From NCBI RefSeq assembly GCF_019145205.1, contig NZ_JAHSTT010000007.1, positions 297,217-361,216 of the forward strand: DNA of 64,000 bases, in the 5' to 3' direction. A model generated the notes under the pieces. It was not told where the DNA came from. It did not search any database and saw only the letters and a program-made list of their open reading frames with translations. Position 1 is the stretch's first letter. The number at the start of each line of letters is the position of its first letter. Positions 16,424 to 24,508 of this stretch are shown here, piece by piece. This DNA comes from Pseudomonas khavaziana. Its GTDB lineage: Bacteria > Pseudomonadota > Gammaproteobacteria > Pseudomonadales > Pseudomonadaceae. A program made the position numbers and the translations under genes.

Positions 16424-17902
16424 TCAGACCCAACCGAGCCAACTCCAATAAGTGGCCGCAAACACCAACATCAACCCATAACCAATCAACGTCACCAGGA
16501 TCCCCACCTTGGCAAACTGCCGCGCCGTAAACGTCCCGGTGCCCAAACACACCATATTCTGCGGCGCATTGATCGGCAGGATAAACCCGTAGCTCATCAC
16601 AAACCCCAGCAGCATCGTCATCCCCAACCGGTTGAACTCCGTCGGCAAGGTCTGCAACACCGCAATCAATATCGGCAGCAACGCCGAGGTCAGCGCCGTC
16701 GCACTGGCGAACCCCAGGTGGATCACGATCAAAAACGCCGCCAGGATCGCAAACACACCCAATGGCCCGACATGGCCCAACCCGGTATGCGTCACCACCT
16801 GCGAGCCAAGCCATTGCCCAGCCTGGGTGGTCAGCAGTGCGGTACCCAGGCTGATCCCCACGCCGAACACAATCACAGTGCCCCAGGGGATGCGCGACTG
16901 CACATCCTTCCAAGTCATTACACCGATGCCGGGCAGCAGCAAACAGACCAGGCCTGCATAGGTCGTCGAAGTGGTGTCAAATGCGTGCAGGCGGCCTTCG
17001 GTGGCCCAGGCCAGCAATAGCAGCACCGAGACCGCCAACAGACGCTTCTGCGCTCCGGTCATCGGGCCGATGTCCACCAATGATTGGGCCACCGCTTCCT
17101 TGCCGCCGGGGATGCTGTCGGTTTCCGGCGGCAGCAACTTGATCACCAGCAACAGCAATACCGCCGACATGATCACTGCCCACGGCGCGCCGGCGATCAA
17201 CCAGTCGATCCACGACACGCGCTGGCCGAGCATCTTGTCCATAAAGCCCACGGTCAGCAGGTTCTGTGCAGCCGCAGTCTGGATCCCGACATTCCAGATG
17301 CTGGTGCCCTGGGCCACCACGATCATCAGCCCGGCGGCGATGTTCGAGCGTTTGTCGACGCCAAACGCGGCGACCACCCCCATCATGATCGGCACCACGC
17401 AGGCACTGCGCGCCGTGGCGCTGGGTACAACGAGGCTGAGCAGGACAGTCACCGCAATCGCCCCCAGCAAAATACCGCGCGTGCTGGTGCCGACCCGGGT
17501 CAGGGTTACCAGCGCGATGCGCCGGTCCAGGCCCGTGTGGGTCATGGCCGCAGCTATGAACAACGCTCCCGCCACCAACGCCAGCGCCGGATTGGAGAAG
17601 CCGGTGAGCGCCATGCTGATGGCCGGGCTGGAGCCGATCAGGTGCGTGGGATCCTGCAGCGACGGCGCGGTGCCCAGCAGGAACGCCATGAGCGAGGTGA
17701 TCATGATCGCGCTGGCTTCATAAGACACCGCCTCGGTGATCCACACCACCACGGCGAACGCGAGGATCGCCAGCATGCGATGCCCGGCCACCGGCAGGTC
17801 GGCGGGCAGCGGCAACAGCAGGACGCCGACCATCACCAGCACGCCGACCACCAGGCCCAGGGGTAATTTGAAGGATGCCGTGGTTATTGCCGGGTCGCTC
17901 AT
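16424..17902 (-). CDS. SLC13/DASS-family anion:sodium symporter
   Basis: The 492-aa protein has around 12 hydrophobic segments and DASS/CitT-type motifs, including two duplicated regions ending in conserved Ser-Asn/Thr loops (LSLVVPSATARSACVVPIM and GFVMSYGFILPINAPQNMV). The ATG has GGAG eight bases upstream. Family members move dicarboxylates, citrate or sulfate. It stands upstream-to-downstream with sulfide-oxidation genes on the same strand, 108 bp after the TSUP gene, so a sulfur oxyanion is a possible substrate, but a dicarboxylate is equally allowed by sequence. Confidence 0.83.
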   Translation of the reverse strand: MSDPAITTASFKLPLGLVVGVLVMVGVLLLPLPADLPVAGHRMLAILAFAVVVWITEAVSYEASAIMITSLMAFLLGTAPSLQDPTHLIGSSPAISMALTGFSNPALALVAGALFIAAAMTHTGLDRRIALVTLTRVGTSTRGILLGAIAVTVLLSLVVPSATARSACVVPIMMGVVAAFGVDKRSNIAAGLMIVVAQGTSIWNVGIQTAAAQNLLTVGFMDKMLGQRVSWIDWLIAGAPWAVIMSAVLLLLVIKLLPPETDSIPGGKEAVAQSLVDIGPMTGAQKRLLAVSVLLLLAWATEGRLHAFDTTSTTYAGLVCLLLPGIGVMTWKDVQSRIPWGTVIVFGVGISLGTALLTTQAGQWLGSQVVTHTGLGHVGPLGVFAILAAFLIVIHLGFASATALTSALLPILIAVLQTLPTEFNRLGMTMLLGFVMSYGFILPINAPQNMVCLGTGTFTARQFAKVGILVTLIGYGLMLVFAATYWSWLGWV

Positions 17903-18010
17903 GGGGGGTTCTCCGTCGGCCGGTTAATCAGGCAGACACCATGGACCCATTCGCTGCAGCAGGTGTTGACGGGCATCAACGCACCACGCCGCCGCCCCCC
18001 CTGAAGAGGT

Positions 18011-18817
18011 TCAGCGCAACGCGTTAACCAGCATCCCGGCCGCGACCACCACACACAGGCTGGCAAAACCCACCTGCAAGCTGCGCGCAGGGATCACCGA
18101 ACACAACCGTCGTCCGGCCAGCATGCCGACGACGCTTGCGCCGATAAACACCCAGCCTACCGGCTCGATGCTAACCCCGGCATGAAACGCGCCCACCACG
18201 CCGATCAGCGAAAGCAGGCTGACCACCATCAACGAAGTCGCGACGATCCCACGCATCTGCACGTCGGTCAGTTGCTTGAACGCCGGCACGATCAGGAAGC
18301 CGCCGCCCACGCCAAGCAACCCCGACACCGCGCCGGTCACCGCGCCCAATGCAGCCAGGGTGGCCGTGCATTTGGCCGTCCAGGCCAGGCGCCCGGTCTG
18401 CTGGTTGAGCATGCAGTTCTTCTGGCCCCACGAGGCCGAGCCATGGTCGCTTGGCCCGGCTTCGACTTTCTCGCGCCGCAACATGCGCCAAGCCACCAGC
18501 ACCATCAAGGCGCTGAACAGGCCCATCAGCAGTTGCTCCGACAATTGGTGGGCGACGAACACGCCCAAAGGCGAAAACAACGCGCCCAGCAATGCGATCA
18601 ACAGCGCCGCGCGATAACGCACCAGCCCATGACGCAAGCCATCAATCGCGCCCACTGCCGCCGCCGCGCCCACTGCGAGCAGTGACACCGGGGCCGCCTG
18701 GGTCATACTCAAGCCCAGCCCCAGCACCAGTGCCGGCACCCCTAGGATGCCGCCGCCGGCGCCGGTCAGGCCCATGACCAGGCCCATCAATACCCCCAGG
18801 ATACTTGCCAGCAGCAT
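18011..18817 (-). CDS. TSUP-family sulfite/sulfonate exporter
   Basis: The 268-aa membrane protein has two repeated TauE/SafE halves (about residues 5-110 and 135-265), each with a glycine-rich GxGGG segment (LTGAGGGILGVPAL and LLGVGGGFLIVPAF). Its ATG follows immediately after the stop of the sulfide:quinone oxidoreductase gene, so the two are co-translated. The likely job is to export sulfite formed downstream of persulfide oxidation. Confidence 0.87.
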   Translation of the reverse strand: MLLASILGVLMGLVMGLTGAGGGILGVPALVLGLGLSMTQAAPVSLLAVGAAAAVGAIDGLRHGLVRYRAALLIALLGALFSPLGVFVAHQLSEQLLMGLFSALMVLVAWRMLRREKVEAGPSDHGSASWGQKNCMLNQQTGRLAWTAKCTATLAALGAVTGAVSGLLGVGGGFLIVPAFKQLTDVQMRGIVATSLMVVSLLSLIGVVGAFHAGVSIEPVGWVFIGASVVGMLAGRRLCSVIPARSLQVGFASLCVVVAAGMLVNALR

Positions 18818-20062
18818 TCAGTCCACCTTGCTCAGACGGGTCAGCCACTCGCGGCCCTTGAGCATGCCGTTCCAGTAGAACCACGGCAGCAACGTGGCCT
18901 TGAGGAACCACATCGAGCGACGCGCCCGGGTCGGGTCGAGGGGAAAGGTCGGCAGCAGCTTGCCGCCGTAGCCGAACTCGGCGAGTACCACCTTGCCCTT
19001 CTCCACCGTCAGCGGGCAGGAGCCATAGCCGTCATACTTGAGCGGCAGCGGCGCCTGTTTGCGCAGGGCCAGCAGGTTCTCGGCCACCACCACGATCTGC
19101 TTGCGCACGGCGGCGGCGGTCTTGGCGTTGCTGGTGCCGCACACATCCCCCAGGCCGAAGATATGCGGGTAGCGCAGGTGCTGCAGGCTGTGGGGGTTCA
19201 CCTCGCACCAGCCGGCGGCGTCGGCCAGCGGGCTCTGGCGGATAAAGTCCGGGGCCACCTGCGGCGGTACAACGTGCAACATATCAAAGGTTTTCTCTTC
19301 GACGTTCACCTTGCCTTCGGCGTCCTTCACTTCAAACCAGGCTGTGCGCGCCGGGCCGTCGACTTTCACCAGGTTGGAATTGAACGCCAGGCGCGCCTTG
19401 TATTTCTCCACGTATTCCATCAATGGCGGCACAAAGGTCGCTACGCCAAACAGCGCGGCGCCGGCCAGGTTGAATTCGACGTCGATGTTGTTGAGATTGC
19501 CCTGCTTGAGCCAGTGGTCGCACGACAGATACATGGCTTTCTGCGGCGCGCCGGCGCATTTGATCGGCATGGCCGGCTGGGTGAACAGTGCCTTGCCGCC
19601 CTTGAGTTGCTGCACCAGTTGCCAGGTGTAGGCGGCATGCTCATAGCTGTAGTTGGAGGTCACGCCGTGGCGGCCGAGGGTGTCCTGCAGGCCCTCGATT
19701 TTCTCCCAGGCCAGGCGCAGGCCGGGGCAGACGATCAGGTTGTTCCAGGTCACGCGCTGGCCGCTGTCGAGCACCAGGGTTTGCTCGTCGGGCAGCAGCT
19801 CGCTGACGGCGGCCTGTACCCAACTGACGCCGTTGGGCAATACGTCGGCCAGAGGGCGGCGGGTCTTTGCCAGGTCGTAGGCGCCACCGCCCACCAGGGT
19901 CCAGGCCGGCTGGTAACAGTGATAGTCGTTGGGTTCGATCAGGGTGATGTTCAGGTGCGGGTCGCGCTTGAGCAGGCTGGCCACCAGGCCGATGCCTGCC
20001 GAGCCGGCGCCGATGACGACGATATCGCCACTGATGGTGGGTCCCCAGTGTTGTTCGGTCAT
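18818..20062 (-). CDS. sqr: Sulfide:quinone oxidoreductase-like flavoprotein
   Basis: The 414-aa protein begins with an FAD-binding IVVIGAGSAGIGLVASLL motif and continues with the SQR-like PNDYHCYQPAWTLVGGG segment. Cysteines in the YHCYQP, IKCAG and GDVCGTS segments are candidates for the active site; the last sits in the second FAD-contact motif FGLGDVCG. The C-terminus is amphipathic (FLKATLLPWFYWNGML), as in membrane-attached type II SQR. It would oxidise H2S to persulfide and pass electrons to quinone. Order ArsR - SQR - TSUP with a divergent persulfide dioxygenase supports sulfide detoxification. Confidence 0.88.
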   Translation of the reverse strand: MTEQHWGPTISGDIVVIGAGSAGIGLVASLLKRDPHLNITLIEPNDYHCYQPAWTLVGGGAYDLAKTRRPLADVLPNGVSWVQAAVSELLPDEQTLVLDSGQRVTWNNLIVCPGLRLAWEKIEGLQDTLGRHGVTSNYSYEHAAYTWQLVQQLKGGKALFTQPAMPIKCAGAPQKAMYLSCDHWLKQGNLNNIDVEFNLAGAALFGVATFVPPLMEYVEKYKARLAFNSNLVKVDGPARTAWFEVKDAEGKVNVEEKTFDMLHVVPPQVAPDFIRQSPLADAAGWCEVNPHSLQHLRYPHIFGLGDVCGTSNAKTAAAVRKQIVVVAENLLALRKQAPLPLKYDGYGSCPLTVEKGKVVLAEFGYGGKLLPTFPLDPTRARRSMWFLKATLLPWFYWNGMLKGREWLTRLSKVD

Positions 20063-20113
20063 TGTCTACTGCCTTTTTGAGTCAATGCACACAAGGGTCG
20101 CTGCCGGATGGCG

Positions 20114-20449
20114 TCACGCCCAGCTTTTTATGACCGCGCCGCAATACAGGCCGGACAGGGTCTTCATTACTTGAATCACTTCGTGGCTGGCCAGGCCGTA
20201 GAAAATGTATTTGCCTTCACGACGGGTTGCGACCAGCCCTTCATCGCGCAGGATGCCCAACTGTTGGGACAGGGTGGGCTGGCGCACGCCGGTCAGGGCT
20301 TCCAGCTCGCCGACGTTACGCTCACCCTGGGTCAACTGGCACAGGATCAACAGCCGGTCTTCATTGGCCAGGGCCTTGAGCAGGCAACAGGCCTTGGACG
20401 CCGACGCACGCAACTGGGCGACTTCGCCCTCACTCAAGGTAGATTCCAT
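20114..20449 (-). CDS. ArsR-family repressor, BigR/SqrR-like
   Basis: The 111-aa protein, from ATG 20449-20447, has the ArsR winged helix (ALANEDRLLILCQLTQGERN, then VRQPTLSQQLGILRDEGLV). Two cysteine positions are notable: C17-C18 (SKACCLL) and a C-terminal cysteine (SGLYCGAV); BigR-type persulfide sensors use a pair in corresponding places. A longer frame to 20545 would begin within or before the 16-bp palindrome and is rejected. It is divergent from the persulfide dioxygenase and heads the SQR-TSUP operon, so it probably represses both until persulfides form. Confidence 0.87.
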   Translation of the reverse strand: MESTLSEGEVAQLRASASKACCLLKALANEDRLLILCQLTQGERNVGELEALTGVRQPTLSQQLGILRDEGLVATRREGKYIFYGLASHEVIQVMKTLSGLYCGAVIKSWA

Positions 20450-20487
20450 TTGCTTCGGGTCCTTTATGTCACTTAAGCTCAAGACAT

Positions 20488-20503
20488 TATGTTTAAACAT
20501 AAA
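20488..20503. promoter_or_regulatory. Perfect 16-bp palindrome, probable sulfide-sensor operator
   Basis: TTATGTTTAAACATAA is fully self-complementary and lies midway between the divergent ArsR-type repressor (start 20449) and persulfide dioxygenase (start 20544). Its AT-rich symmetry and place fit an ArsR/BigR operator controlling both directions. Confidence 0.7.
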
Positions 20504-20543
20504 CTGATTGTAACCACTTTTTTCTTCATCGGGGACAGCCGCC

Positions 20544-21407
20544 ATGCCAGCGTTGATTCAAGCCTTTCTGGATGACGCATCGTCGACCTACACCTATATC
20601 GTCTATGAAGCGGATGGCGGCCCCTGCGCCATTGTCGACTCGGTGCTCAATTACGACCCGGCGTCCGGGCGTACCGACACCGCCCAGGCTGACAAGGTCA
20701 TTGCCTTTGTGCGCGAGCACGGCTTGCAGGTGCAGTGGTTGCTCGAAACCCACGCCCATGCCGACCACCTGTCCGCCGCGCCCTATCTTCGTCGCACGTT
20801 GGGCGGCAAGATCGCGATCGGCGAGTCGATCAGCAAGGTACAAGGCGTATTCAAGCACCTGTTCAACCTGGAGCCGGAATTTCGCGTCGACGGTTCGCAG
20901 TTCGATCACCTGTTTGCGCCGGATGAAATCTTTCATATCGGCGGTTTGAAAGCCCAGGCCCTGCATGTGCCGGGACACACCCCGGCCGACATGGCCTACT
21001 TGATCGACGGCCGCTTGATCCTGGTGGGCGACACGCTGTTCATGCCCGACGTCGGCACCGCCCGCTGCGACTTTCCCGGCGGTGATGCGCGGCAGTTGTA
21101 CGCGTCGATGCGCAAGCTGTTGGCTTTCCCTTCGGACACCAAGTTGTACGTGTGCCATGACTACCCGCCTGAGGGGCGTGAGGCCAAGTGCCTGACCACC
21201 GTAGCGGAACAACGGGCGGGGAATATCCACGTGCATGATGGGGTGGATGAAGCGACGTTTGTAGAGATGCGCACCACCCGTGATGCCGGGCTGGGCATGC
21301 CGACGCTGTTGTTGCCGGCGATCCAGGTGAATGTGCGGGCGGGGAACATGCCGCCAGCGGAAGAAAACGGCGTGACCTACCTGAAGATCCCTCTCAACCA
21401 ACTGTGA
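20544..21407 (+). CDS. blh: Persulfide dioxygenase-like metallo-beta-lactamase-fold protein (Blh/ETHE1 type)
   Basis: The 287-aa protein has the MBL metal motif THAHADH (about residues 70-76), a further metal histidine in VPGHTPADMAY, the aspartate in LILVGDTLFMPDVG, and the ETHE1-like GTARCDFPGGDARQLY stretch, then VCHDYPP. These are features of iron-dependent persulfide dioxygenases that turn glutathione persulfide into sulfite. GGGGA precedes the start. Together with SQR, TSUP and the ArsR repressor it completes a sulfide to persulfide to sulfite export chain. Confidence 0.88.
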   Translation: MPALIQAFLDDASSTYTYIVYEADGGPCAIVDSVLNYDPASGRTDTAQADKVIAFVREHGLQVQWLLETHAHADHLSAAPYLRRTLGGKIAIGESISKVQGVFKHLFNLEPEFRVDGSQFDHLFAPDEIFHIGGLKAQALHVPGHTPADMAYLIDGRLILVGDTLFMPDVGTARCDFPGGDARQLYASMRKLLAFPSDTKLYVCHDYPPEGREAKCLTTVAEQRAGNIHVHDGVDEATFVEMRTTRDAGLGMPTLLLPAIQVNVRAGNMPPAEENGVTYLKIPLNQL

Positions 21408-21419
21408 AAATACAGTAAA

Positions 21420-21515
21420 AAATGTGGGAGGGGGCTTGCTCCCGATAGCAGTGGATCAGCTACACATAAGTTGACTGACACACCGCTATCGGGAGCAAGC
21501 CCCCTCCCACATTTG
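21420..21515. repeat. REPIN, family 1
   Basis: Paired AATGTGGGAGGGGGCTTGCT halves in inverted orientation with the usual CAGT...GACTG loop. It lies between the convergent dioxygenase gene and bkdR. Confidence 0.93.
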
Positions 21516-21528
21516 GTCCTGTGTTGAA

Positions 21529-22017
21529 TCAGGAACCGAGGCTGATGCCATTGGCCGGCAATGGCAGTGCGGTTTTGTAGCGCACTTGCTTTAACGCAAA
21601 GCTGGAGCGAATGTTCGCCACCCCCGGCACCTTGGTCAAAAAGTCCATCATGAAGCGCTCCAGCGACTGGATCGTCGGCACCAGCACGCGGATCAGATAA
21701 TCCGGATCGCCGGCCATCAGGTAGCACTCCATCACTTCCGGCCGGTCGGAGATCGCCCCTTCGAATTGCTGCAATGCCAGCTCGTTCTGCTTTTCCAGGC
21801 TCACGTGGATGAACACATTGACGTGCAGCCCCAACAGGTCGGCATCCAGCAGCGTGACCTGCTCACGAATCAGACCCAGCTCTTCCATGGCCTTGACCCG
21901 GTTGAAGCACGGCGTCGGCGACAGGTTGACCGAGCGGGCCAGGTCGGCGTTGGTGATCCGGGCATTCTCTTGTAGGGCGTTGAGAATGCCGATATCGGTA
22001 CGGTCCAGTTTGCGCAT
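21529..22017 (-). CDS. bkdR: Lrp-family transcriptional activator of the bkd operon
   Basis: The 162-aa protein has the AsnC/Lrp N-terminal HTH (LDRTDIGILNALQENARITN, then DLARSVNLSPTPCFNRVKAME) and the C-terminal RAM domain (residues ~75-150). AGGTGA is upstream of the start. It is divergent from bkdA1 across 195 bp, the established arrangement in Pseudomonas, where BkdR activates branched-chain keto acid dehydrogenase genes in response to branched-chain amino acids. Confidence 0.93.
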   Translation of the reverse strand: MRKLDRTDIGILNALQENARITNADLARSVNLSPTPCFNRVKAMEELGLIREQVTLLDADLLGLHVNVFIHVSLEKQNELALQQFEGAISDRPEVMECYLMAGDPDYLIRVLVPTIQSLERFMMDFLTKVPGVANIRSSFALKQVRYKTALPLPANGISLGS

Positions 22018-22212
22018 GAGACAAAATCACCTGCTTATTATGTTTATGCAGTTTTTTTATCCTCAAATGGCTCTGGGCGCAATGAAACACAGATAAATAT
22101 TCTTCTACGCCACGCCTATGATTGTTGTAGGACAGGATTTCTTCTACCCGAAGACTGACTGTCAGCTAGCGCGCCCACTACAAGAAATTCACAAGATAGA
22201 GCGTAGAAAGCC
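22018..22212. promoter_or_regulatory. bkdR-bkdA1 divergent control region
   Basis: AT-rich 195-bp gap. The direct repeat TTCTTCTAC appears twice (near 22100 and 22139) with its complement GTAGAA just before bkdA1, plausible Lrp-type half-sites spaced along the DNA. No single clear promoter can be fixed. Confidence 0.45.
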
Positions 22213-23448
22213 ATGACCCAGCCGTATGCACCGCTGCGCCTGCACGTTCCCGAACCCTCGGGCCGCCCAGGCTGCAAGACCGACTTCACCTACCTGCGCC
22301 TGACCGACGCAGGCCTGGTACGCAAACCCGCCATCGACGTAGAACCCGCCGACACCGCCGACCTGGCCAAGGGCCTGATCCGCGTGCTCGACGACCAGGG
22401 CCAGGCCCTGGGTCCGTGGGCCGAAGGCGTGCCTGTCGAGATCATGCGCCGCGGTATGCGCGCCATGCTCAAGACGCGCATCTTCGACAACCGCATGGTG
22501 GTCGCCCAACGTCAGAAAAAGATGTCGTTCTATATGCAAAGCCTTGGCGAGGAAGCCATCGGCAGCGCCCAGGCCCTGGCCTTGAACATCGACGACATGT
22601 GCTTCCCCACCTATCGCCAGCAAAGCATCCTGATGGCCCGCGATGTGCCGCTGGTGGACCTGATCTGCCAACTGCTGTCCAACGAGCGTGACCCGCTCAA
22701 GGGCCGCCAGTTGCCGATCATGTATTCGGTCAAGGATGCGGGTTTCTTCACCATTTCCGGTAACCTCGCCACCCAGTTCGTCCAGGGTGTGGGCTGGGGC
22801 ATGGCCTCGGCGATCAAGGGCGACACCAAGATCGCCTCGGCCTGGATCGGCGACGGCGCCACGGCTGAATCAGACTTCCACACCGCCCTCACCTTCGCAC
22901 ACGTCTACCGCGCGCCGGTGATACTTAACGTGGTCAACAACCAATGGGCCATCTCCACCTTCCAGGCCATTGCCGGTGGTGAAGCCACCACCTTCGCCGG
23001 ACGCGGCGTCGGTTGCGGCATCGCCTCCCTGCGGGTAGATGGCAACGATTTTATCGCGGTGTACGCCGCCTCGGCCTGGGCTGCCGAGCGTGCGCGCCGC
23101 AACCTTGGGCCAACCCTGATCGAATGGGTCACCTACCGCGCCGGCCCGCACTCCACCTCCGATGATCCGTCAAAATACCGCCCCGCCGACGACTGGAGTC
23201 ACTTCCCCCTGGGCGACCCGATTGCTCGTCTCAAGCAGCACCTGATCAAGATTGGCCAGTGGTCCGAAGAGGAGCATGCGGCGGTCAGTGCCGAGCTTGA
23301 AGCCGAAGTGGTCAAGGCGCAGAAGGAAGCCGAGCAGTACGGCACCCTCGCCGGTGGCCAGATCCCAAGCGCCGCGACCATGTTCGAGGACGTCTATAAA
23401 GAGATGCCGGAGCATTTGAAGCGCCAGCGTCAGCAGTTGGGGGTGTGA
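22213..23448 (+). CDS. bkdA1: Branched-chain 2-oxoacid dehydrogenase E1 alpha subunit
   Basis: The 411-aa protein is the thiamine-diphosphate-binding alpha chain of the BCKDH complex, cytosolic. The ThDP/Mg2+ motif GDGATAESDFHTALTFAHV...NNQWAIS is at about 215-255, and the phosphorylation-loop-like YRAGPHSTSDDPSKYR follows at about 305-320. It decarboxylates the 2-oxoacids from valine, leucine and isoleucine. The gene leads a tight bkdA1-A2-B-lpdV operon (gap of one base to bkdA2). Confidence 0.96.
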   Translation: MTQPYAPLRLHVPEPSGRPGCKTDFTYLRLTDAGLVRKPAIDVEPADTADLAKGLIRVLDDQGQALGPWAEGVPVEIMRRGMRAMLKTRIFDNRMVVAQRQKKMSFYMQSLGEEAIGSAQALALNIDDMCFPTYRQQSILMARDVPLVDLICQLLSNERDPLKGRQLPIMYSVKDAGFFTISGNLATQFVQGVGWGMASAIKGDTKIASAWIGDGATAESDFHTALTFAHVYRAPVILNVVNNQWAISTFQAIAGGEATTFAGRGVGCGIASLRVDGNDFIAVYAASAWAAERARRNLGPTLIEWVTYRAGPHSTSDDPSKYRPADDWSHFPLGDPIARLKQHLIKIGQWSEEEHAAVSAELEAEVVKAQKEAEQYGTLAGGQIPSAATMFEDVYKEMPEHLKRQRQQLGV

Positions 23449-23449
23449 C

Positions 23450-24508
23450 ATGAACGACCACAACAACAGCATCGAACTGGAAACCGCCATGACCACCACC
23501 ACCATGACCATGATCCAGGCCCTGCGCTCGGCCATGGATGTGATGCTTGAACGTGACGACAACGTGGTGGTGTTCGGCCAGGACGTCGGTTATTTCGGCG
23601 GCGTGTTCCGCTGCACCGAAGGTCTGCAGACCAAGTACGGCAGCTCGCGGGTATTCGATGCACCGATCTCGGAAAGCGGCATCGTCGGTGTCGCGGTGGG
23701 CATGGGTGCCTACGGCTTGCGCCCGGTGGCTGAAATCCAGTTCGCCGACTACGTCTACCCCGCCACCGACCAGATCATCTCCGAAGCGGCACGCCTGCGC
23801 TATCGTTCGGCCGGCCAGTTCACTGCGCCCCTGACCATGCGCATGCCCTGCGGCGGCGGCATCTACGGCGGCCAGACCCACAGCCAGAGTATCGAAGCGG
23901 TGTTCACCCAGGTCTGCGGCCTGCGCACAGTGATGCCGTCCAACCCCTATGACGCCAAGGGCCTGCTGATCGCCTCCATCGAGAACGATGACCCGGTGAT
24001 TTTTCTCGAGCCCAAGCGCCTGTACAACGGCCCGTTCGACGGCCACCACGACCGCCCGGTAACGCCGTGGTCAAAACACCCGCAAGCCCAGGTACCGGAC
24101 GGTTACTACACCGTACCGCTGGACGTGGCCGCCATCGTGCGCCCAGGTTCGGCTGTCACGGTGCTGACCTACGGCACCACTGTGTACGTCTCCCAAGTCG
24201 CCGCCGAAGAAACCGGCATCGACGCCGAAGTCATCGACCTGCGCAGCCTGTGGCCGCTGGACCTGGAAACCATCGTCAAGTCGGTGAAAAAGACCGGTCG
24301 TTGCGTGGTGGTGCATGAAGCCACGCGCACCTGCGGCTTTGGTGCCGAGCTGGTGTCGCTGGTGCAAGAGCATTGCTTCCACCACCTGGAAGCGCCGATC
24401 GAGCGCGTCACCGGTTGGGACACTCCCTACCCGCACGCGCAGGAGTGGGCGTATTTCCCAGGCCCGTCCCGAGTGGGCGCGGCGTTGAAGCGGGTCATGG
24501 AGGTCTGA
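23450..24508 (+). CDS. bkdA2: Branched-chain 2-oxoacid dehydrogenase E1 beta subunit
   Basis: The 352-aa protein is the beta chain, with the transketolase pyrimidine-binding region (GQDVGYFGGVFRCTEGL, FADYVYPATDQI, RMPCGGGIYGGQTHSQSIE) and C-terminal domain. The start at 23450 gives MNDHNNSIELETAMTTTT, matching the N-terminus I know from other Pseudomonas BkdA2; later methionines are possible. The next gene begins directly after the stop. Confidence 0.95.
   Translation: MNDHNNSIELETAMTTTTMTMIQALRSAMDVMLERDDNVVVFGQDVGYFGGVFRCTEGLQTKYGSSRVFDAPISESGIVGVAVGMGAYGLRPVAEIQFADYVYPATDQIISEAARLRYRSAGQFTAPLTMRMPCGGGIYGGQTHSQSIEAVFTQVCGLRTVMPSNPYDAKGLLIASIENDDPVIFLEPKRLYNGPFDGHHDRPVTPWSKHPQAQVPDGYYTVPLDVAAIVRPGSAVTVLTYGTTVYVSQVAAEETGIDAEVIDLRSLWPLDLETIVKSVKKTGRCVVVHEATRTCGFGAELVSLVQEHCFHHLEAPIERVTGWDTPYPHAQEWAYFPGPSRVGAALKRVMEV

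Noticed and set aside
16383..16913. Minus-strand frame overlapping the end of the SLC13 gene
   Set aside because: It is a shifted-frame shadow of the transporter gene with no homology or start signal.
20450..20545. N-terminal extension of the ArsR gene
   Set aside because: It would start inside or beyond the 16-bp palindrome that is the probable operator; the conserved part begins at 20449.
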